DNA of 64,000 nucleotides from Magicicada septendecula (lineage: Eukaryota; Arthropoda; Insecta; Hemiptera; Cicadidae). The DNA lies in assembly GCA_034769895.1 (NCBI GenBank), contig CM068367.1, positions 125,277,927 to 125,341,926 on the forward strand, in the 5' to 3' direction. The notes beneath the pieces are model-generated. The model saw only the letters and a program-made list of their open reading frames with translations. It had not been told where the DNA came from and ran no database searches. Below are positions 33,371 through 45,007 of the stretch, one piece after another. Position numbers and translations under genes: made by a program. Each line of letters begins with the position of its first letter. The stretch's first letter is position 1.

Positions 33371-34741
33371 TTAATCATCCACTTCAAACAAAATACTACT
33401 GTCATGAACTCGACCCTGTAAATTAACTACATAAAATATAATGTACATAACCTTAACAAAATACATTTAACCTCACTACAAATTTAACATCGTAAAATTT
33501 AGTTAGACACAAAATTAAATTCTCTAGTTTAATAACAAAGGCCATTTTTGGAGCCTCCTTATACAACTACTTCAATGCTGCCAAACGTGCTTTCAGTTAC
33601 TATTCATTCACGTATGGGGTCTGTCCATCACCGACCCCATCTCTACAAGCCATGTTTCTGCTAGGCTATACTGAAAATTTGTGATTTGCGGTTCGTTCCT
33701 CAACAGCAAACTTTTTCATTACACACCACCCTGTTAGAATGGGATACCGAACTGCAAATAACACCTGTTTATACTTGAAGGTTGCCTTCCAATACTTTTG
33801 TTTTGAAAAGAAAGAAGAAAAAATCAGGCAACCATTGGTTCATGGGGGGGGGGCCAATTTACGCACCTCTTACAGTAATTTTCACCCATGAACCTTAGGG
33901 GTCCCCCTCCCCGTTCTAAAGCAAAACTAAATTTCTACTTGCACCAATTTGTGGAGTAGCACCATCGTTGTTTTCACCCCCAGGTGGAAGTTATCTCCAA
34001 CCATGGTCCGCCCCCAAACAGCCAAAATCCACGGTCAGGGATGGTGAAGCCATGACCGCCCAAAAATAGGGGGGAGAGTCCCTTCTGAAAACATTTTGAT
34101 AACTACATAGTTACATACTACTCAGTTATATACTTTATGTTTCACATAATCAACTTAATACAATATAATAATCACTCAAATTGAACATAACCCTTATTAC
34201 ATTAAAATAAACATCTCACCTTTAAATTTGCCTCAGAATTACAAACATTACAACTTTACTTTCAATTGACCCTTTTAATAATCCTCCATTAATTATTTAT
34301 CATTTCTTATACAATTACATTCTCCAAAAAATTTAAATTCATTATCAACATTCATCTTCTACAACATTTCAAATTAATTAAATCGTCTCAGATTAATTCA
34401 ACTATTTTATCAAACACATTCTAATTACTTTAATTATCAAATTGCTTTAATTACTTTAACAAAATTCACAATGACCGACTGTCAGTTATTAAAGTTGAGT
34501 ATACTTCATACAACATATAGTATTCTCTGTTACCTTAGCATTATAACAACATAACCTTACTCCATAAGTACATTTAACCACAACACAAAAGTATATACAG
34601 TCTCCATTATTATCTGTTATTGTTTACCACAAATCATTTCATAATTCTGAATATTATCCACAAATCAGTTCATAATGGACTGAATTGTCCATTTCAAAAA
34701 CCACTACACTCACATAATTAAATGTTCATGAACAATACTAT
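33371..34741 (-). other. Noncoding interior of element C, right of nested D
   Basis: No ORF. A more GC-containing part (about 33540-34080) has short self-complementary pieces (ggggtctgtccatcaccgacccc near 33615-33640; ggttgcc/ggcaacc near 33780-33832), a run of G near 33845-33854, and accatggtccgcccccaaac (34000-34019), which resembles the PLE 3' end at 7459-7478. The rest is AT-rich. Confidence 0.45.
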
Positions 34742-36207
34742 TTACCCTCCATCATCAAACAATAATCTTGTCTTACTTGTACACAATACATTTTTAATTA
34801 AGTACATTATATTATTACTGTTAATATAATAACCCTTTATTTCTTGTCTACTCCCTATACCAGAATAATAACCCCCCCATATTACTCCATATTATTCTAT
34901 CTAAAACCTGCCTACATCAGTATACTTGGTTAAGTCTCCTTTGTTATCATTTGTCACAATTAAATAGTTTCTACTATCATCATCATAGTAATCATCTGTT
35001 ACTAGTACGCTAAATTCTCCCAACAGGTAAGTATATATCATCCTCAACATCAATATAATCATCGTTTACTACCGTGCTAATTACTTCATAAGGTAAGTAC
35101 TGAACTGAATGTTACTAATTCTCTCCATATTTATTTTCTCTATCAACTCTCCATAACATCTTTTTAACTTAAACAACTCTATCTATCTCACTCTCTCAAA
35201 ATCGCTTCCACAACCACATCTTACTTTCTCTCTCCCATTCCACACAAAGGGCAACACAACATTATTATAACACATCCTGGCTTTTCCAGGGAAATCATAA
35301 TACACAGGGGACTTATCTGTAGACCTCTCATCTACCAAAAACACCTTCAAGAAACCTTTGTTCTTGTTAACCAGACGTGAAGCTTCTACTTCACCTATAT
35401 TACACCGGGGAAATCTGCCCTTTGTACACACTCAACCTTTAAACTCTTTCTCCATTCTTTCTCCAATTCATCAACACTCGCTAACACTACATTACCAACC
35501 CCAAATAACTTTCTACTTTCATCATCACTATTACTACTCATCGTATCACACTTAGATACATCACTGTTACCACTTATTATTTCGCTATTAAACTCGTTAC
35601 TATTATTATTACTTACCTCGTTATTATTCGTCATATCGCTAACACTGTCACTTACCTTCTTATTCACTATCTGATTTAATTTACTTTCTAACTTTTTATT
35701 CATTTCGTTAATCTGTTCCTCTACTGATTCTATCACTTGTTCTTTAAATGTCTTTAAACTTTCGTTAATCTCGTTCAGATGTTTATTCAAATTACTTTCC
35801 CTTTTGATATTTTGTTCCATTTCGCCCTTTATTTCGTTAAACTTTTCATCATTACTATCAAAACTTTTCATCATTTAATTCGTTAAATTTAACATTCTCT
35901 TCATCTAATTTTTCATCGCTATTATCAAAAGATTATTTAATACATAAAAGTTATTATTATTATCATTAGACATTTGTTTCTGTTGCTCTAAAAGCAACTG
36001 CATCATCTGCATCATATCCTTACTGTCAGATTGATTATTTATATTAGTTGACTGAATTCCGGAGTCATCTGTAGTATCTGACTCGTTTAATTTACTGTTT
36101 TGAACTACATTTGGAGTTGAATGAATCTCCAGCCCGCTCATAACGGCTGACTCATTAACGCCAGTTACATCAATTACATTTATTTCAATTTCGTTATTTT
36201 CTTCCAT
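34742..36207 (-). pseudogene. Element C ORF (homologue of element B ORF), heavily broken
   Basis: Fragments on the - strand follow the order of the B ORF. N-terminal 36207-35905 contains LEIHSTPNVVQNSK and a Met/Gln-rich stretch. The coiled coil is at 35874-35450. The domain start RADFPG sits at the end of that frame, and 35431-35183 has VFLVDERSTDK and PGKARMCYNNVVLPFVW. Two YLP motifs are at about 35095 and 35030, and a terminal TRLLFDDGG is immediately followed by the stop at 34742-34744. At least three frame breaks are needed. The PGKAR segment is closer to element F than to B. Confidence 0.75.
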
Positions 36208-36407
36208 CTTTTTAAATTATAAAATTTTCATATACATTAAAAAATCATAATCTTAAGTGTATTTAGTAATATTCAATCACTTAAAGATAACATAACACAA
36301 CACAACCTTTCGTCATTTACTTGCACTCGTAATATGCCTTAACCTCAATTAACCTCTCTTACATTCACAAGTAGGCATAGTCTGCACAGAATAAATTTAT
36401 ACAAACC

Positions 36408-36428
36408 GTCCCTAAGTTCGCAGCGTCA
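36408..36428 (-). promoter_or_regulatory. Primer-binding-like site of element C
   Basis: On the - strand it starts TGACGCTGCGAAC and ends TAGGGAC, 2 nt from the LTR at 36431. It is a diverged form of the tRNA-Lys-type sites of B and D. Confidence 0.6.
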
Positions 36429-36430
36429 TT

Positions 36431-37584
36431 TGTAACACTTCGATTTATTTATAAAAATATTTAAAACATAAAACCACCCAAAAATACTCAATTTCCCACA
36501 TTTACTTATAGTTCTTACCTTCACGTGGATCCAGGGTTCTATATACTAACTCGTGACCTGTAAGAGTGGTTACTGGGTTTTGTTATGTAATAATTACTAA
36601 CACCTTTTTATGAAAAACCAAGCTCATTTTTTATTTATTTCAAATTAATATTTCTTTATATTGTTTTAACCTTGTATTTTGATTACGTTACAAATAATTG
36701 GGCAACGTAGTGTTGCGTCACTCTTTTAAACTTTAAACTTACATTTTCTTCTACTAGCAATAATTATAATTACAATCTTATGTACTAGTTTTTAGATATT
36801 ATTTTTATAGATAAACCAGTGCTTTCATTACATTCACGTTCTCATACCTGATTGCATCCTAATAACCCCCTTTTTATTTTTTATAGAGCTCTGAACAAAT
36901 TTATATTATTGATCACCCATTTTCAATGGTAGAAGCTGTGTAAATAAGTTAGTTTATTATTTTAAGTACTCATCCCTGGTTGTAGTTAACTCCGCATGGT
37001 TTCACCACTATTGTTGATTCACTTTTTGTTTCGCACTCCGAAAATACGTTCTGAATGGTTACATTTGTAAAATTATTGTTACTGTCTCACTTCTACTTTC
37101 TTTCTGATTATTTTTATATTACATTCACTTTCTACTTGTCAGCCGACTTTAAAATTTTGCTCGAGCCCTATTTACGCAACCGCGCGGCTGCGAGATCTTT
37201 TGTCGACTGCTGCGTCTCAAAAATGGCGAACAGCGTCTTGGCCAGTACTCCGGCTACCGTTGTTCAACTGGAAACAGGTCCATACTCCCTTATAATTGGT
37301 TGACACCTTTCTTAATTAGCCTGACATAACTGAAAGCAGTTCCGCCTTGCAGCCTCATGGTCAATTCTACGCCATAAAAGGCAGCACACACCTGCGCTCG
37401 TATGCACAAATACGCACCCCACCGGCAATAAACATTCTTGTACCGTGCTGTACCTTCCACGGAGCTATAGTCAGGGACCAAAAGTACACTCTGGGTAAAT
37501 AAAAGAGTTAATTCAAAAGTTGTCTACAAATGGTTAAAATTAATTTACTGAAATTACAAACCCCCTTCAATTTGTCCCGTTACA
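36431..37584 (-). repeat. 5' LTR of element C
   Basis: 1154 bp, direct repeat of 19569-20749. It is shorter mainly by a deletion near 37180-37190 (cgcaaccgcgcggctgcgag) and a few smaller gaps. Confidence 0.85.
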
Positions 37585-38381
37585 CAGAGTGAAAACAAAA
37601 ACAAAACTACCAGAAGACCGTGTAATGCAGATGTAGCCAGAACAGAGTTAAAAATATTAAATGAAATTTTAGTTCATAACAGTAAAGCATATAATACTCT
37701 AAGTTTTCCTGTAGATAAAGTACAGTATGTGTACAACAGCCCAGTATCTCTTTCAAATTAAAGCATTAAGTAAATACTTTTTATTTTTCTGAGAAATGTG
37801 AAAATTCTGATATTTTTAACGAAGTATTGTTTAAGTACACTCAACATATAATTAATAGAGTGTACAGCAGGGAGATAGCTTTCACCAGCACTTAAAACAT
37901 TTTCATCATTGTCAGAGGGTGTGTTCAGACAATCGGAATGTAGAAGTTTAGGTTAATAAATATGCCTTTCAAATTTAAGACTTCCAGATGATGTTTTGTA
38001 TAGTAGGTGTGATGATGAGACGGAAAGTGATAAATAAGCTGAACTAAGAGACTGTAGTGGTTGGTCAGAGACTGAATGTTGTATAAAAGACAAACATAAT
38101 GTTTAACAAGCTGCGTTAAGAAGATGAAGTCCTGACAGCTGGACACACGCACATACTTGGTTTGGTTTTTTGTGTGTTGCTAACCATTGCAGAAAATGTG
38201 TTTTATTCTGAGTTTATTAGCATTTGGTTTTCTGTAATTAATTGAGATTTTAAGATCTCTCAAGTAGTTTGAGACTAATTGTTAAAAAATTTTTTTTTAT
38301 TTGTTACAGATGAAAAATGTTACATTTTAACTTTAACATAAAGTGGTAATTGCATATTAATTGTGTGTTCCTCTTTTACAG
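37585..38381 (+). other. STAT SH2 intron, part right of element C
   Basis: AT-rich unique sequence with no gene seen. The acceptor ctcttttacag ends at 38381. Confidence 0.7.
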
Positions 38382-38537
38382 AGCCATCAGAAGTATTCAT
38401 GCTTCAACCTTTTACAAGTAAAGACTTCACAATTAGATCGCTTGCTGATCGCATTTCAGATTTACCACATCTTGTCCATCTTCACCCGGACATTAATAAA
38501 GTCCAAGCATTCAGTAAATATTTTACACCTTTCACAG
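38382..38537 (+). CDS. Stat92E: STAT exon: second half of SH2 domain
   Basis: AG completes the codon begun at 18327, then PSEVFMLQPFTSKDFTIRSL, ADRISDLPHLVHLHP and FSKYFTPFTG follow. This matches the STAT5 sequence LKPFTTRDFSIRSLADRLGD...FSKYYTPV almost position by position. Donor gtcagt starts at 38538. One base (G) carries over to the exon at 41088. The segment forms the C-terminal half of SH2 that contacts the partner phosphotyrosine tail in the dimer. Confidence 0.93.
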
Positions 38538-39149
38538 GTCAGTATATTATAATAAAAAATTAAATTAGTGATTCTAGTTAATTATTTACTAACTATTAAG
38601 AACATAAAGTCTACTTGTGTAAAAGGTTTCCGACCTTAGTATGAGAAAAATAACTTACTGTTTAGATGTGTGCGCGCGCGTGATTTTATATAAAACTACT
38701 GTATCCGGACTTGTAAACACATTAAGAAAATTACATTTAATTCTCAGAATAACAGTTAATAGAATTATGTATCACTACACTTCTGCCATGGCTTTAAAAG
38801 ATTGCAAAGTTTACAATCACAGTATACAAAATGAATCCCTATTTAAGTTTTCTGTGAGTGTGTACAGTACCAGCCAAGTCGGCCATAAAGTTGTCGTAGG
38901 CTCTTGCTTAGTTTTATATAAAACTTATGAGTTAGGTTTATGTCCTCCTTATGACCAAAGAAAACAACTTAACAAGCAAGAAGATAAGTGGTGAGAGGTT
39001 TTGCACTAACCAAAGCCCCCTGTCGAGAATGGTTTGCATCTTTCTTTTAGCGTAGCGCCAAGGTATCTTCTGGTCAGGGTAGCGTAGGTATAAAATGTAC
39101 AGTACAGACCAGCAGCAGATACAAACTGACAATCAATTATCTTACCTAG
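38538..39149 (+). other. STAT intron
   Basis: Intron sequence. A 117-codon open frame at 38641-38994 has no recognisable motif and is not called. Confidence 0.6.
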
Positions 39150-39740
39150 TTTTCAGGTCATAGCCATTCTGAGTAGTATCAGAAAGAGTTGGCTCAGATG
39201 AGTGGACACTTGCTTGTCCATCTGGATGTGGATATATTAGATGAACCAATAATTTAAGTGGACAATAAGATACTTGACTTCAATCAGTGCAAGTAAGTTT
39301 TGCTCATCCACAAACACCCTTACAGCTCTTTCGGTGTTTAGATAACAGCACTGTGGTAATCTTGGTCATGTTAATGGCCACTTTCCAGTTGTCAATCCCT
39401 CTCCACAAAATATATCAGGCTGTTACTGCAGCATGAGATTGCCCTGTCTGCATTATAATCGGATATGTAAGCCATGGCATCGTCCACAAAGAGGGCTGTT
39501 TTAACTGTGCTGTCTGAGTATATTATTGACAGTGATAGAGAACTGGAGGGTGTGTTGGACAGTATTTTGAGAAACACCAGCAATGCCACACCTCTCAGAA
39601 GAGATGTAGTTAGCTGTCCTTGCTTAGAAAATTTCTCCATCAGAAAGCTAGCAATGAGATGAAGGTATCAATTTGGGAGCTGTAGTTTTTGGATAGAATT
39701 CAAAGCTACTGAGGCTAGGCGTGACCTGTAACGCCAAAGA
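39150..39740 (-). pseudogene. LINE reverse transcriptase remnant (jockey/CR1-like)
   Basis: On the - strand, 39640-39392 encodes IIYSDSTVKTALFVDDAMAY, a decayed RT motif C (the usual YADDTA or FADDTA seen as FVDDAM). It is preceded by HLIASFLMEKF-like sequence and followed, in another frame (about 39390-39300), by NWKVAINMTKITTVLLSK. That matches the WKIAINxxKT motif after the catalytic box in jockey/CR1/R1-type LINE RTs. Frameshifts and stops throughout; no ends found. Confidence 0.6.
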
Positions 39741-40110
39741 AAAGACAATAATTATTTGTAATTTTGATCGTTGGATATGTCATAAATTGTGGCAATGAAT
39801 GTTAGAATTGTTGCTGAGGAATGAAGAATTTTATTGAGGCCTATTATCAATCTCTGACACTCCCCCCTCTCTCTCTCTCTCCGTGTATGCATGCGCTGAA
39901 AAATATTACAAGTAATTATGTATGGGAACTCAACCATGTTCAAGGCTGGGTATAGAGATCTATCTCTTTAATCATTTTTCAAAATGTGTAGTCAGTTTAA
40001 AGTCCACTTGGCCTCTTCATTTGGGGGGGGGGGTTGAAGGCAATACAATACAAGAAAATGTAATGTGGCGCAGGCGCTAAAATTATGAACTATACCATCT
40101 TTACAAAGAG

Positions 40111-40398
40111 TCAGACATTGTCAGGGTAACCAAAATACACAGGCTAAGGTGGGTCGGACACAGAGAGAGAATGGAGGAAAGACAGCCTACAAAACATATT
40201 TTCTACCAGAAACCAATGGGTAGTAGAAAAAGGGGGAAGACCCCAAAGTAGATTCAAAGACCAGATAGAGGACGACCTCGGAAATCTGAACATAAGAAAC
40301 TGGAAAGTCAGGGCATGCAATAGGGAGGAATGGAGTCGACTCTTGGAGCAGGCCAAGACCCACCAAGGGTTGTAGAGCTACGGTTGATGATGATGAAG
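40111..40398 (+). pseudogene. LINE 3' end fragment (RTE-like) with TGATGA tail
   Basis: On the + strand: VTKIHRLRWVGHRERMEERQ, then after a one-base shift in a G run near 40230, GRPQSRFKDQIEDDL, NWKVRACNREEWSRLLEQAK and the stop at 40373-40375. The RWxGHxxRM...GRPxxRWxDxxxxDL...W pattern is the C-terminal tail of many LINE ORF2 proteins. The sequence then ends in gttgatgatgatgaagg, a short repeat tail common in RTE-type LINEs. Confidence 0.7.
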
Positions 40399-40640
40399 GT
40401 AATACAAAGTACTAGCCACATACACATTACTTGTGTACTATACAGCTACAAAGAAAATTTAGGGTCCCAAACCCTGGCTATGAAAGTTAAAATGCCACTT
40501 TAACGCTTATAAATGTAATTACACAACATGAAGTATTTTATATTCATGTTTATCGGTGTCCAAGCCACTTATTTATATTTTGATAGAATAAAGTATTTAC
40601 CTTATTTTGTTTGTCCGTCTGGTGGCTTTATTTCTTCTTC

Positions 40641-40689
40641 GTTATTACGACGCGTTTCGGGACATATGCCCCATCCTCAGGTATTGTCA
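40641..40689 (-). ncRNA. Hammerhead-ribozyme-like motif, left arm
   Basis: On the - strand: CTGAGGA (fits CUGANGA), stem II GGGGC/GUCCC with an AUAU loop, GAAA, minimal stem III ACG-CGT without loop, cleavage-type GTC, then GTA pairing back to TAC of stem I. All conserved core bases are present. Confidence 0.65.
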
Positions 40690-40871
40690 CTCAGCAGAGG
40701 TCGTCATTTAAGTAAAAATATCAACACATACTTCGACCGTTGTAGTCCGGGATGCGCATCTCGACTTGTACGTGCTCCAAAGTTTAAACGTTTTTATTGT
40801 TGATTATGTGTAAGTTATGTTATATGTTTTATGTGTTGATATTTTTACTTAAATGATGACCTCTGCTGAGT

Positions 40872-40920
40872 GACAATACCTGAGGATGGGGCATATGTCC
40901 CGAAACGCATCGTAATAACG
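40872..40920 (+). ncRNA. Hammerhead-ribozyme-like motif, right arm (stem III decayed)
   Basis: CTGAGGA at 40880-40886, the same stem II, GAAA at 40902-40905, but CGCATCG instead of CGCGTCG. A single change breaks the minimal stem III. Confidence 0.6.
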
Positions 40921-41087
40921 AAGAAGAAATAAAGCCACCAGACGGACAAACAAAATAAGGTAAATACTTTATTCTATCAAAACATGAAGTAATTTCACAT
41001 TACAAAATGTATAGTCTGTACTCGATCCCAATGAACAAATCTGTATGTAAGTTTTAAACTATCGTATTTCCTGTTTGTGCTTTATAG

Positions 41088-41256
41088 AGAATCAACCAAC
41101 AGCGAATAACGGTTACGTGAAACCGTTGCTAGTAACACACATCCCTGGAATGGGTGGCCCAGCTTCAAGCATAGGCAGTTACCCGTCTACACCGCAGACA
41201 ATGTTCCAACCACAGTCTCCCGATACAGCGTCCATTGTCAGCGACTCTGTTAGCAG
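41088..41256 (+). CDS. Stat92E: STAT exon: phosphotyrosine tail
   Basis: The exon lies between tttatag and gtatag (41257). It encodes ENQPTANNGYVKPLLVTHIP, then a Gly/Ser/Pro-rich tail with GMGGPASSIGSYPST and SPDTASIVSDSVS. The Tyr in GYVKP aligns with the activating tyrosine of STAT5 (DGYVKPQIK) and is the likely JAK target. It ends with two bases (AG) of a codon. Both downstream terminal exons start with T and complete this as Ser. Confidence 0.9.
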
Positions 41257-42648
41257 GTATAGTCCTCCTGTATATTCATTCCTTTAGTTAACTACAGCAC
41301 TGTTTCTGATGTGTAATACTGTGTACAGTTCCACAATGTTGTGCATACTTGTGGGAAAACATAATTTTATCTGGCTTTTTGTGTTATGAACATAATTAAA
41401 TGTTGTTCTTACAATTTTATATATTGTTTTAATGATTACAGAATCATTGAAAGGTAATTGATTGTAAGTGAACTTTTGTTAACAAGAAATGATTCAAAAA
41501 TTAACTTATAATTTAATGTCATTTTCAAGTATCATTACAGAAATATAGACCTTGTAATATTACATGTGCTGTAACATAACAAAATTACAGATATTCTGAT
41601 AACACAAAAAATGTAATAAAGCAAAATGATATATTTGTGTTTATATCTAGTGTGGGTAATAAATACACACAGCATCATTAAGACACTAATACTAATGTAC
41701 AAATTTGTAATATTTTTATATTAGTTTATTAATTTGTATTTTTTTAATAAAAACAATTTTAAATGTTGATTTTAATCAAATGTATGTGTGTTAATATTGT
41801 TAGCAGTGTAAATATAGTACATTTTTAATTAATTGAATAAAAAAAATTCTGTACGACTTTTAAAGTAGACAAAAAGTGTATCGATAAGACACAGAGGTAA
41901 ATTTTCAGACAGTAGTTCATTGTATTCTTTTGTACACTTACACAACCAATGTCCATTCTTGGTGTGAACTCTTTTATTCATGGACAATGACAATAATTTT
42001 ATTGATGGCATTCCAGTGATAGTCATTTAAATTATGGTATGGATTGGTAATTTGAAGAATAATCAATTGAAATTTAGTTGCCTAACACTAAATTGAAATG
42101 AAACACTAAAGAGTTTCTGTTAAAGAATCAAGATCATAAATGTCTAGAGTAGTTAAAGAACAGTAGAGTGCATATTAAGTAGGTATATATTAATACGTGA
42201 ATTTATAATGTTCTAAGGTGACCTTAGTCTGATTAGTGAGTTGCAGTTATAAAATATATGTCAACTTTGTAACATAGAAAGCTATAACAGCTCGCTGCAT
42301 AATTTAGGTATTGACCACTTCTTAACTTATTTAAGTTACAAATTTTTATTTCTTGTGCCTAAATTTTTATTCCAGCAAAAACTACAAGCTGTGTAAAATT
42401 TTGAATTATAAAATTTGAGAGTAATGCTAGGTAGCTTAGAAGGTGACAAGACCAATTCATGTGATATTCATTAGTTAGAGCTATCACAGAGTAGGCTAAA
42501 GGTCAAATCATCCATTGGACCCCCCCCCCCAATTATCAGGGAAAACAGTATAGTAATCTGTGAGATCGTCCAAGTTAGTAAGAAAATGGCCACCCATATG
42601 AGATACACAGAACAAATATAACCCAATAGTGAGGATGGGCGTAAATGC
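41257..42648 (+). other. STAT intron left of element F
   Basis: AT-rich intron, no gene seen. Reading through the donor would give a short in-frame tail ending at 41285-41287; this is possible as a read-through 3' end but there is no specific support. Confidence 0.6.
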
Positions 42649-42652
42649 AGAT

Positions 42653-42892
42653 TGTAACTATACAAAAAAATAAGAAGACTGTTATTGTACTGTAATTACT
42701 GTTAAAAGTAATTTTTAACATTGTACGTATTTGTAACTGTACGAAAATTTATAAAAATAAAAAGAAGACACCCCGATTATTTCGATCTTACGACTTACCT
42801 TAATAGAAGATTCCCAAAGTCCCAAGGGCTGCCACTACATTTTTTGGAGTAAATGTAGAAACCATTTACACTCTCCCCAAAAGAAATAATTT
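42653..42892 (-). repeat. Partial 3' LTR of element F
   Basis: Direct match to 45008-45238 (about 240 bp), including ttcccaaagtcccaaggg and tttacactctccccaaaag. Similarity stops at aataattta. Confidence 0.85.
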
Positions 42893-43546
42893 AACTCATA
42901 TCAAAAACAAATTTTTCTCAAAATAATTCAAATTATCAAAAAATAATTCTCAAATTCAGTTACAAATTCAACTTTCTAATGATTCCCTCTTAATGATTCC
43001 AATTAAAAATTCCATTTTAATCTCCATTACCTCATTACAAACGATATTATAAATGTTTTATAGAACCATGTATATCTCATAAATGCATCACCTTAAAATA
43101 AACCTTATCAACATCACCTTAAAACAAACATTTCACTTCTGATTTTCTATTAAATATTTCAATTATTTAATTTTAATCGTTTAATTTATTATAAAATTCT
43201 CAAATCTAAAAAAAAATTTTGAATTTATTACCAAAATTCACATTTTAAAACATTTCAAATTAATTTAATTCCATAATAAAATTTCAGTAATGTCATTTAT
43301 TCAATCAAACAAAATTATAAACATTACTACTACCCAAAATACAATATACACACAACAAAATGTATCCTCAGATACCCTACAATAACAATAACATAACCTA
43401 ATACATAATACATTTAACCCCAATACAACATTATATACAATATATTTCACATAAAATGTCATTGTTCTCCAATAATCATTATATTATCAAGCCAAGTATT
43501 AACACCATTGAACTCAAATAATTAAAAATCCATCAACACCATATGT

Positions 43547-44791
43547 CTAACCCCCATTATCATAAATTAGTCTTATACTGTACATGCACATTTTATTTTT
43601 GTTTAAATCCATTACATTACCTTTTTCAATATAATAGTCATCAAAATCATTTAAATCTGTATCATTATCGACAATATTATAGTAACCCACAGGATTATTC
43701 CATATTATTATATCAAATGCCTTGTCAACATCGTGTATAGTCAAGTCGCCCTTGGGGTTATCTGTCACAACCAGGTAAGTTACAATGTCATCATCATCTG
43801 CTGCTGCACCAGTTTCATCACAAGGTAAGATATCAATTTTCTCCACTCTCTCAATATTTAAAATCTCCACCAACTCTTTATAATCTCTATTAACATAAAA
43901 AATGTCTATCTCTCTCTTTCTCCATCTCTCATCATAACACCTATCACAACCCCCCTGAACTACCTCACTCCATGCAAAGGGCACCACAAAATCACTAAAA
44001 TACCTCCTGGCTTTACCAGGTATACCACAAAAAATTAGCGGACCATTTGGAGACACCATGTCTCCCACATAACCTCTGGAGGAACCTTTCTCCTCAAAAA
44101 CCACATGTGGAGTCTTTACTCCACTTAAAACACCAGGAAAATTTGCCCTCTGCCCTACATACTTGCCTAACCTCTCACTTAACCTCACTTAGCACACTCT
44201 CCATCTCATCAACTACTAACTCACCACTAACCTCTACTCCCACTAAACTCTCATCATTACTACCATTACTCAATATATTACCCTTTAATGCTACGTTTTT
44301 AATTATGTCACCATTATTACTCGTCATATCATTATTATCGTTATTATTATTTTCACTATCAGAATCACTTACCTTATTCTCTATTACCTGGTTATTTTTA
44401 TTCTCATTACATTTACCTGTATCTTGTTGCCACTTCTCATTTCGTTTTTTAATTTTTTGAATAACGTCACAATGCTCTTTCATTTTACTCACTAAACTAG
44501 TCTTTTGTTCTTTCATTTCCACAATCATTTGTTTTTGTGAATCAATTAACTCGTCAAAACGTTTAGTAATATTATTTTCGAATTTAACATTTTGTTGTTT
44601 CATTTCCTCCCTAGTTCGTTAAAATGTTTTTGTAAATTTTCATTAATATTACTCTGCATGTAATGCAAAAAATTCATTATTTCATCATTCGATCTACTAC
44701 TACCTTTTGTTGACACTGGGGTCGAATGTACCCCAGAGTCACTCATTGTGGCAGAGTCAGTTAGACTCACTTCATTTTCATTATCTTCCAT
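43547..44791 (-). pseudogene. Element F ORF (homologue of element B ORF), two frameshifts
   Basis: Three - strand frames in order. 44791-44600 has SDSGVHSTPVSTK and IMNFLHYMQ. 44603-44175 is coiled coil with RFDELIDSQKQMIVEMKEQ. 44188-43547 is the C-terminal domain with RANFPGVLSG, YVGDMVSPNGP, GIPGKARRYFSDFVVPFAW, IFYVNRDYKELVEILNIE, DILPCDE, TYLVVTDNPKGD, and the terminal SIRLIYDNGG just before the stop. The frame breaks are short overlaps. Domain and layout match B, C and D; closest in the middle segment to C. Confidence 0.8.
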
Positions 44792-45007
44792 TTTTTTATG
44801 AATTACATCAACAAAATTTTATATATAAAAATTTTTTAACCACAGTGTGTTATATATAAATCATACCCCATAACATATAATCATACACTTTGTAACCTAT
44901 ACAAATAACACACAAAAAAACGCCATTAACCAAAACCCATCACTGTATCTCAAGTAGGCTTAACTCATATAAAAAAATTACACAAGCATCCTGGCAGAGT
45001 TGCCGAT

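Larger units (their letters stand above)
19569..37584 (-). mobile_element. LTR retrotransposon C with nested insertions, in the SH2 intron
   Basis: LTRs at 19569-20749 and 36431-37584 start TGTAAC and end ATTACA/GTTACA. Flanking bases CAGC (left) and CAGA (right) are a near-match 4-bp duplication. On the - strand the order is 5' LTR, primer-like site (36428-36408), broken ORF (36207-34742), noncoding interior and conserved stem-loop/purine tract (20750-20803) beside the 3' LTR. The 18-kb length comes partly from insertions: element D (27672-33366) and, on the left, a solo LTR, a satellite, a Tigger remnant and a PLE remnant. It is older than D, which interrupts it. Without C the host intron would be about 2 kb. 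Confidence 0.8.
40536..40980. mobile_element. Inverted-repeat element with two hammerhead-like cores
   Basis: Arms 40578-40730 and 40831-40982 are near-perfect reverse complements of about 152 bp around a 100-bp spacer. An 11-bp direct repeat aacatgaagta flanks the insertion (40525-40535 and 40981-40991). Each arm holds a hammerhead-like core. No coding sequence is present. It resembles paired, inverted terminal repeats of a PLE, or a retrozyme-like non-autonomous element. It is not the same family as the palindrome at 3808-7541. Confidence 0.7.

Noticed and set aside
38641..38994. 117-codon open frame in a STAT intron
   Set aside because: No recognisable motif, no splice context, composition like surrounding intron; length is unremarkable over 64 kb.
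40528..40803. 91-codon open frame
   Set aside because: It runs across the host-transposon boundary and through the hammerhead arm; not a gene.
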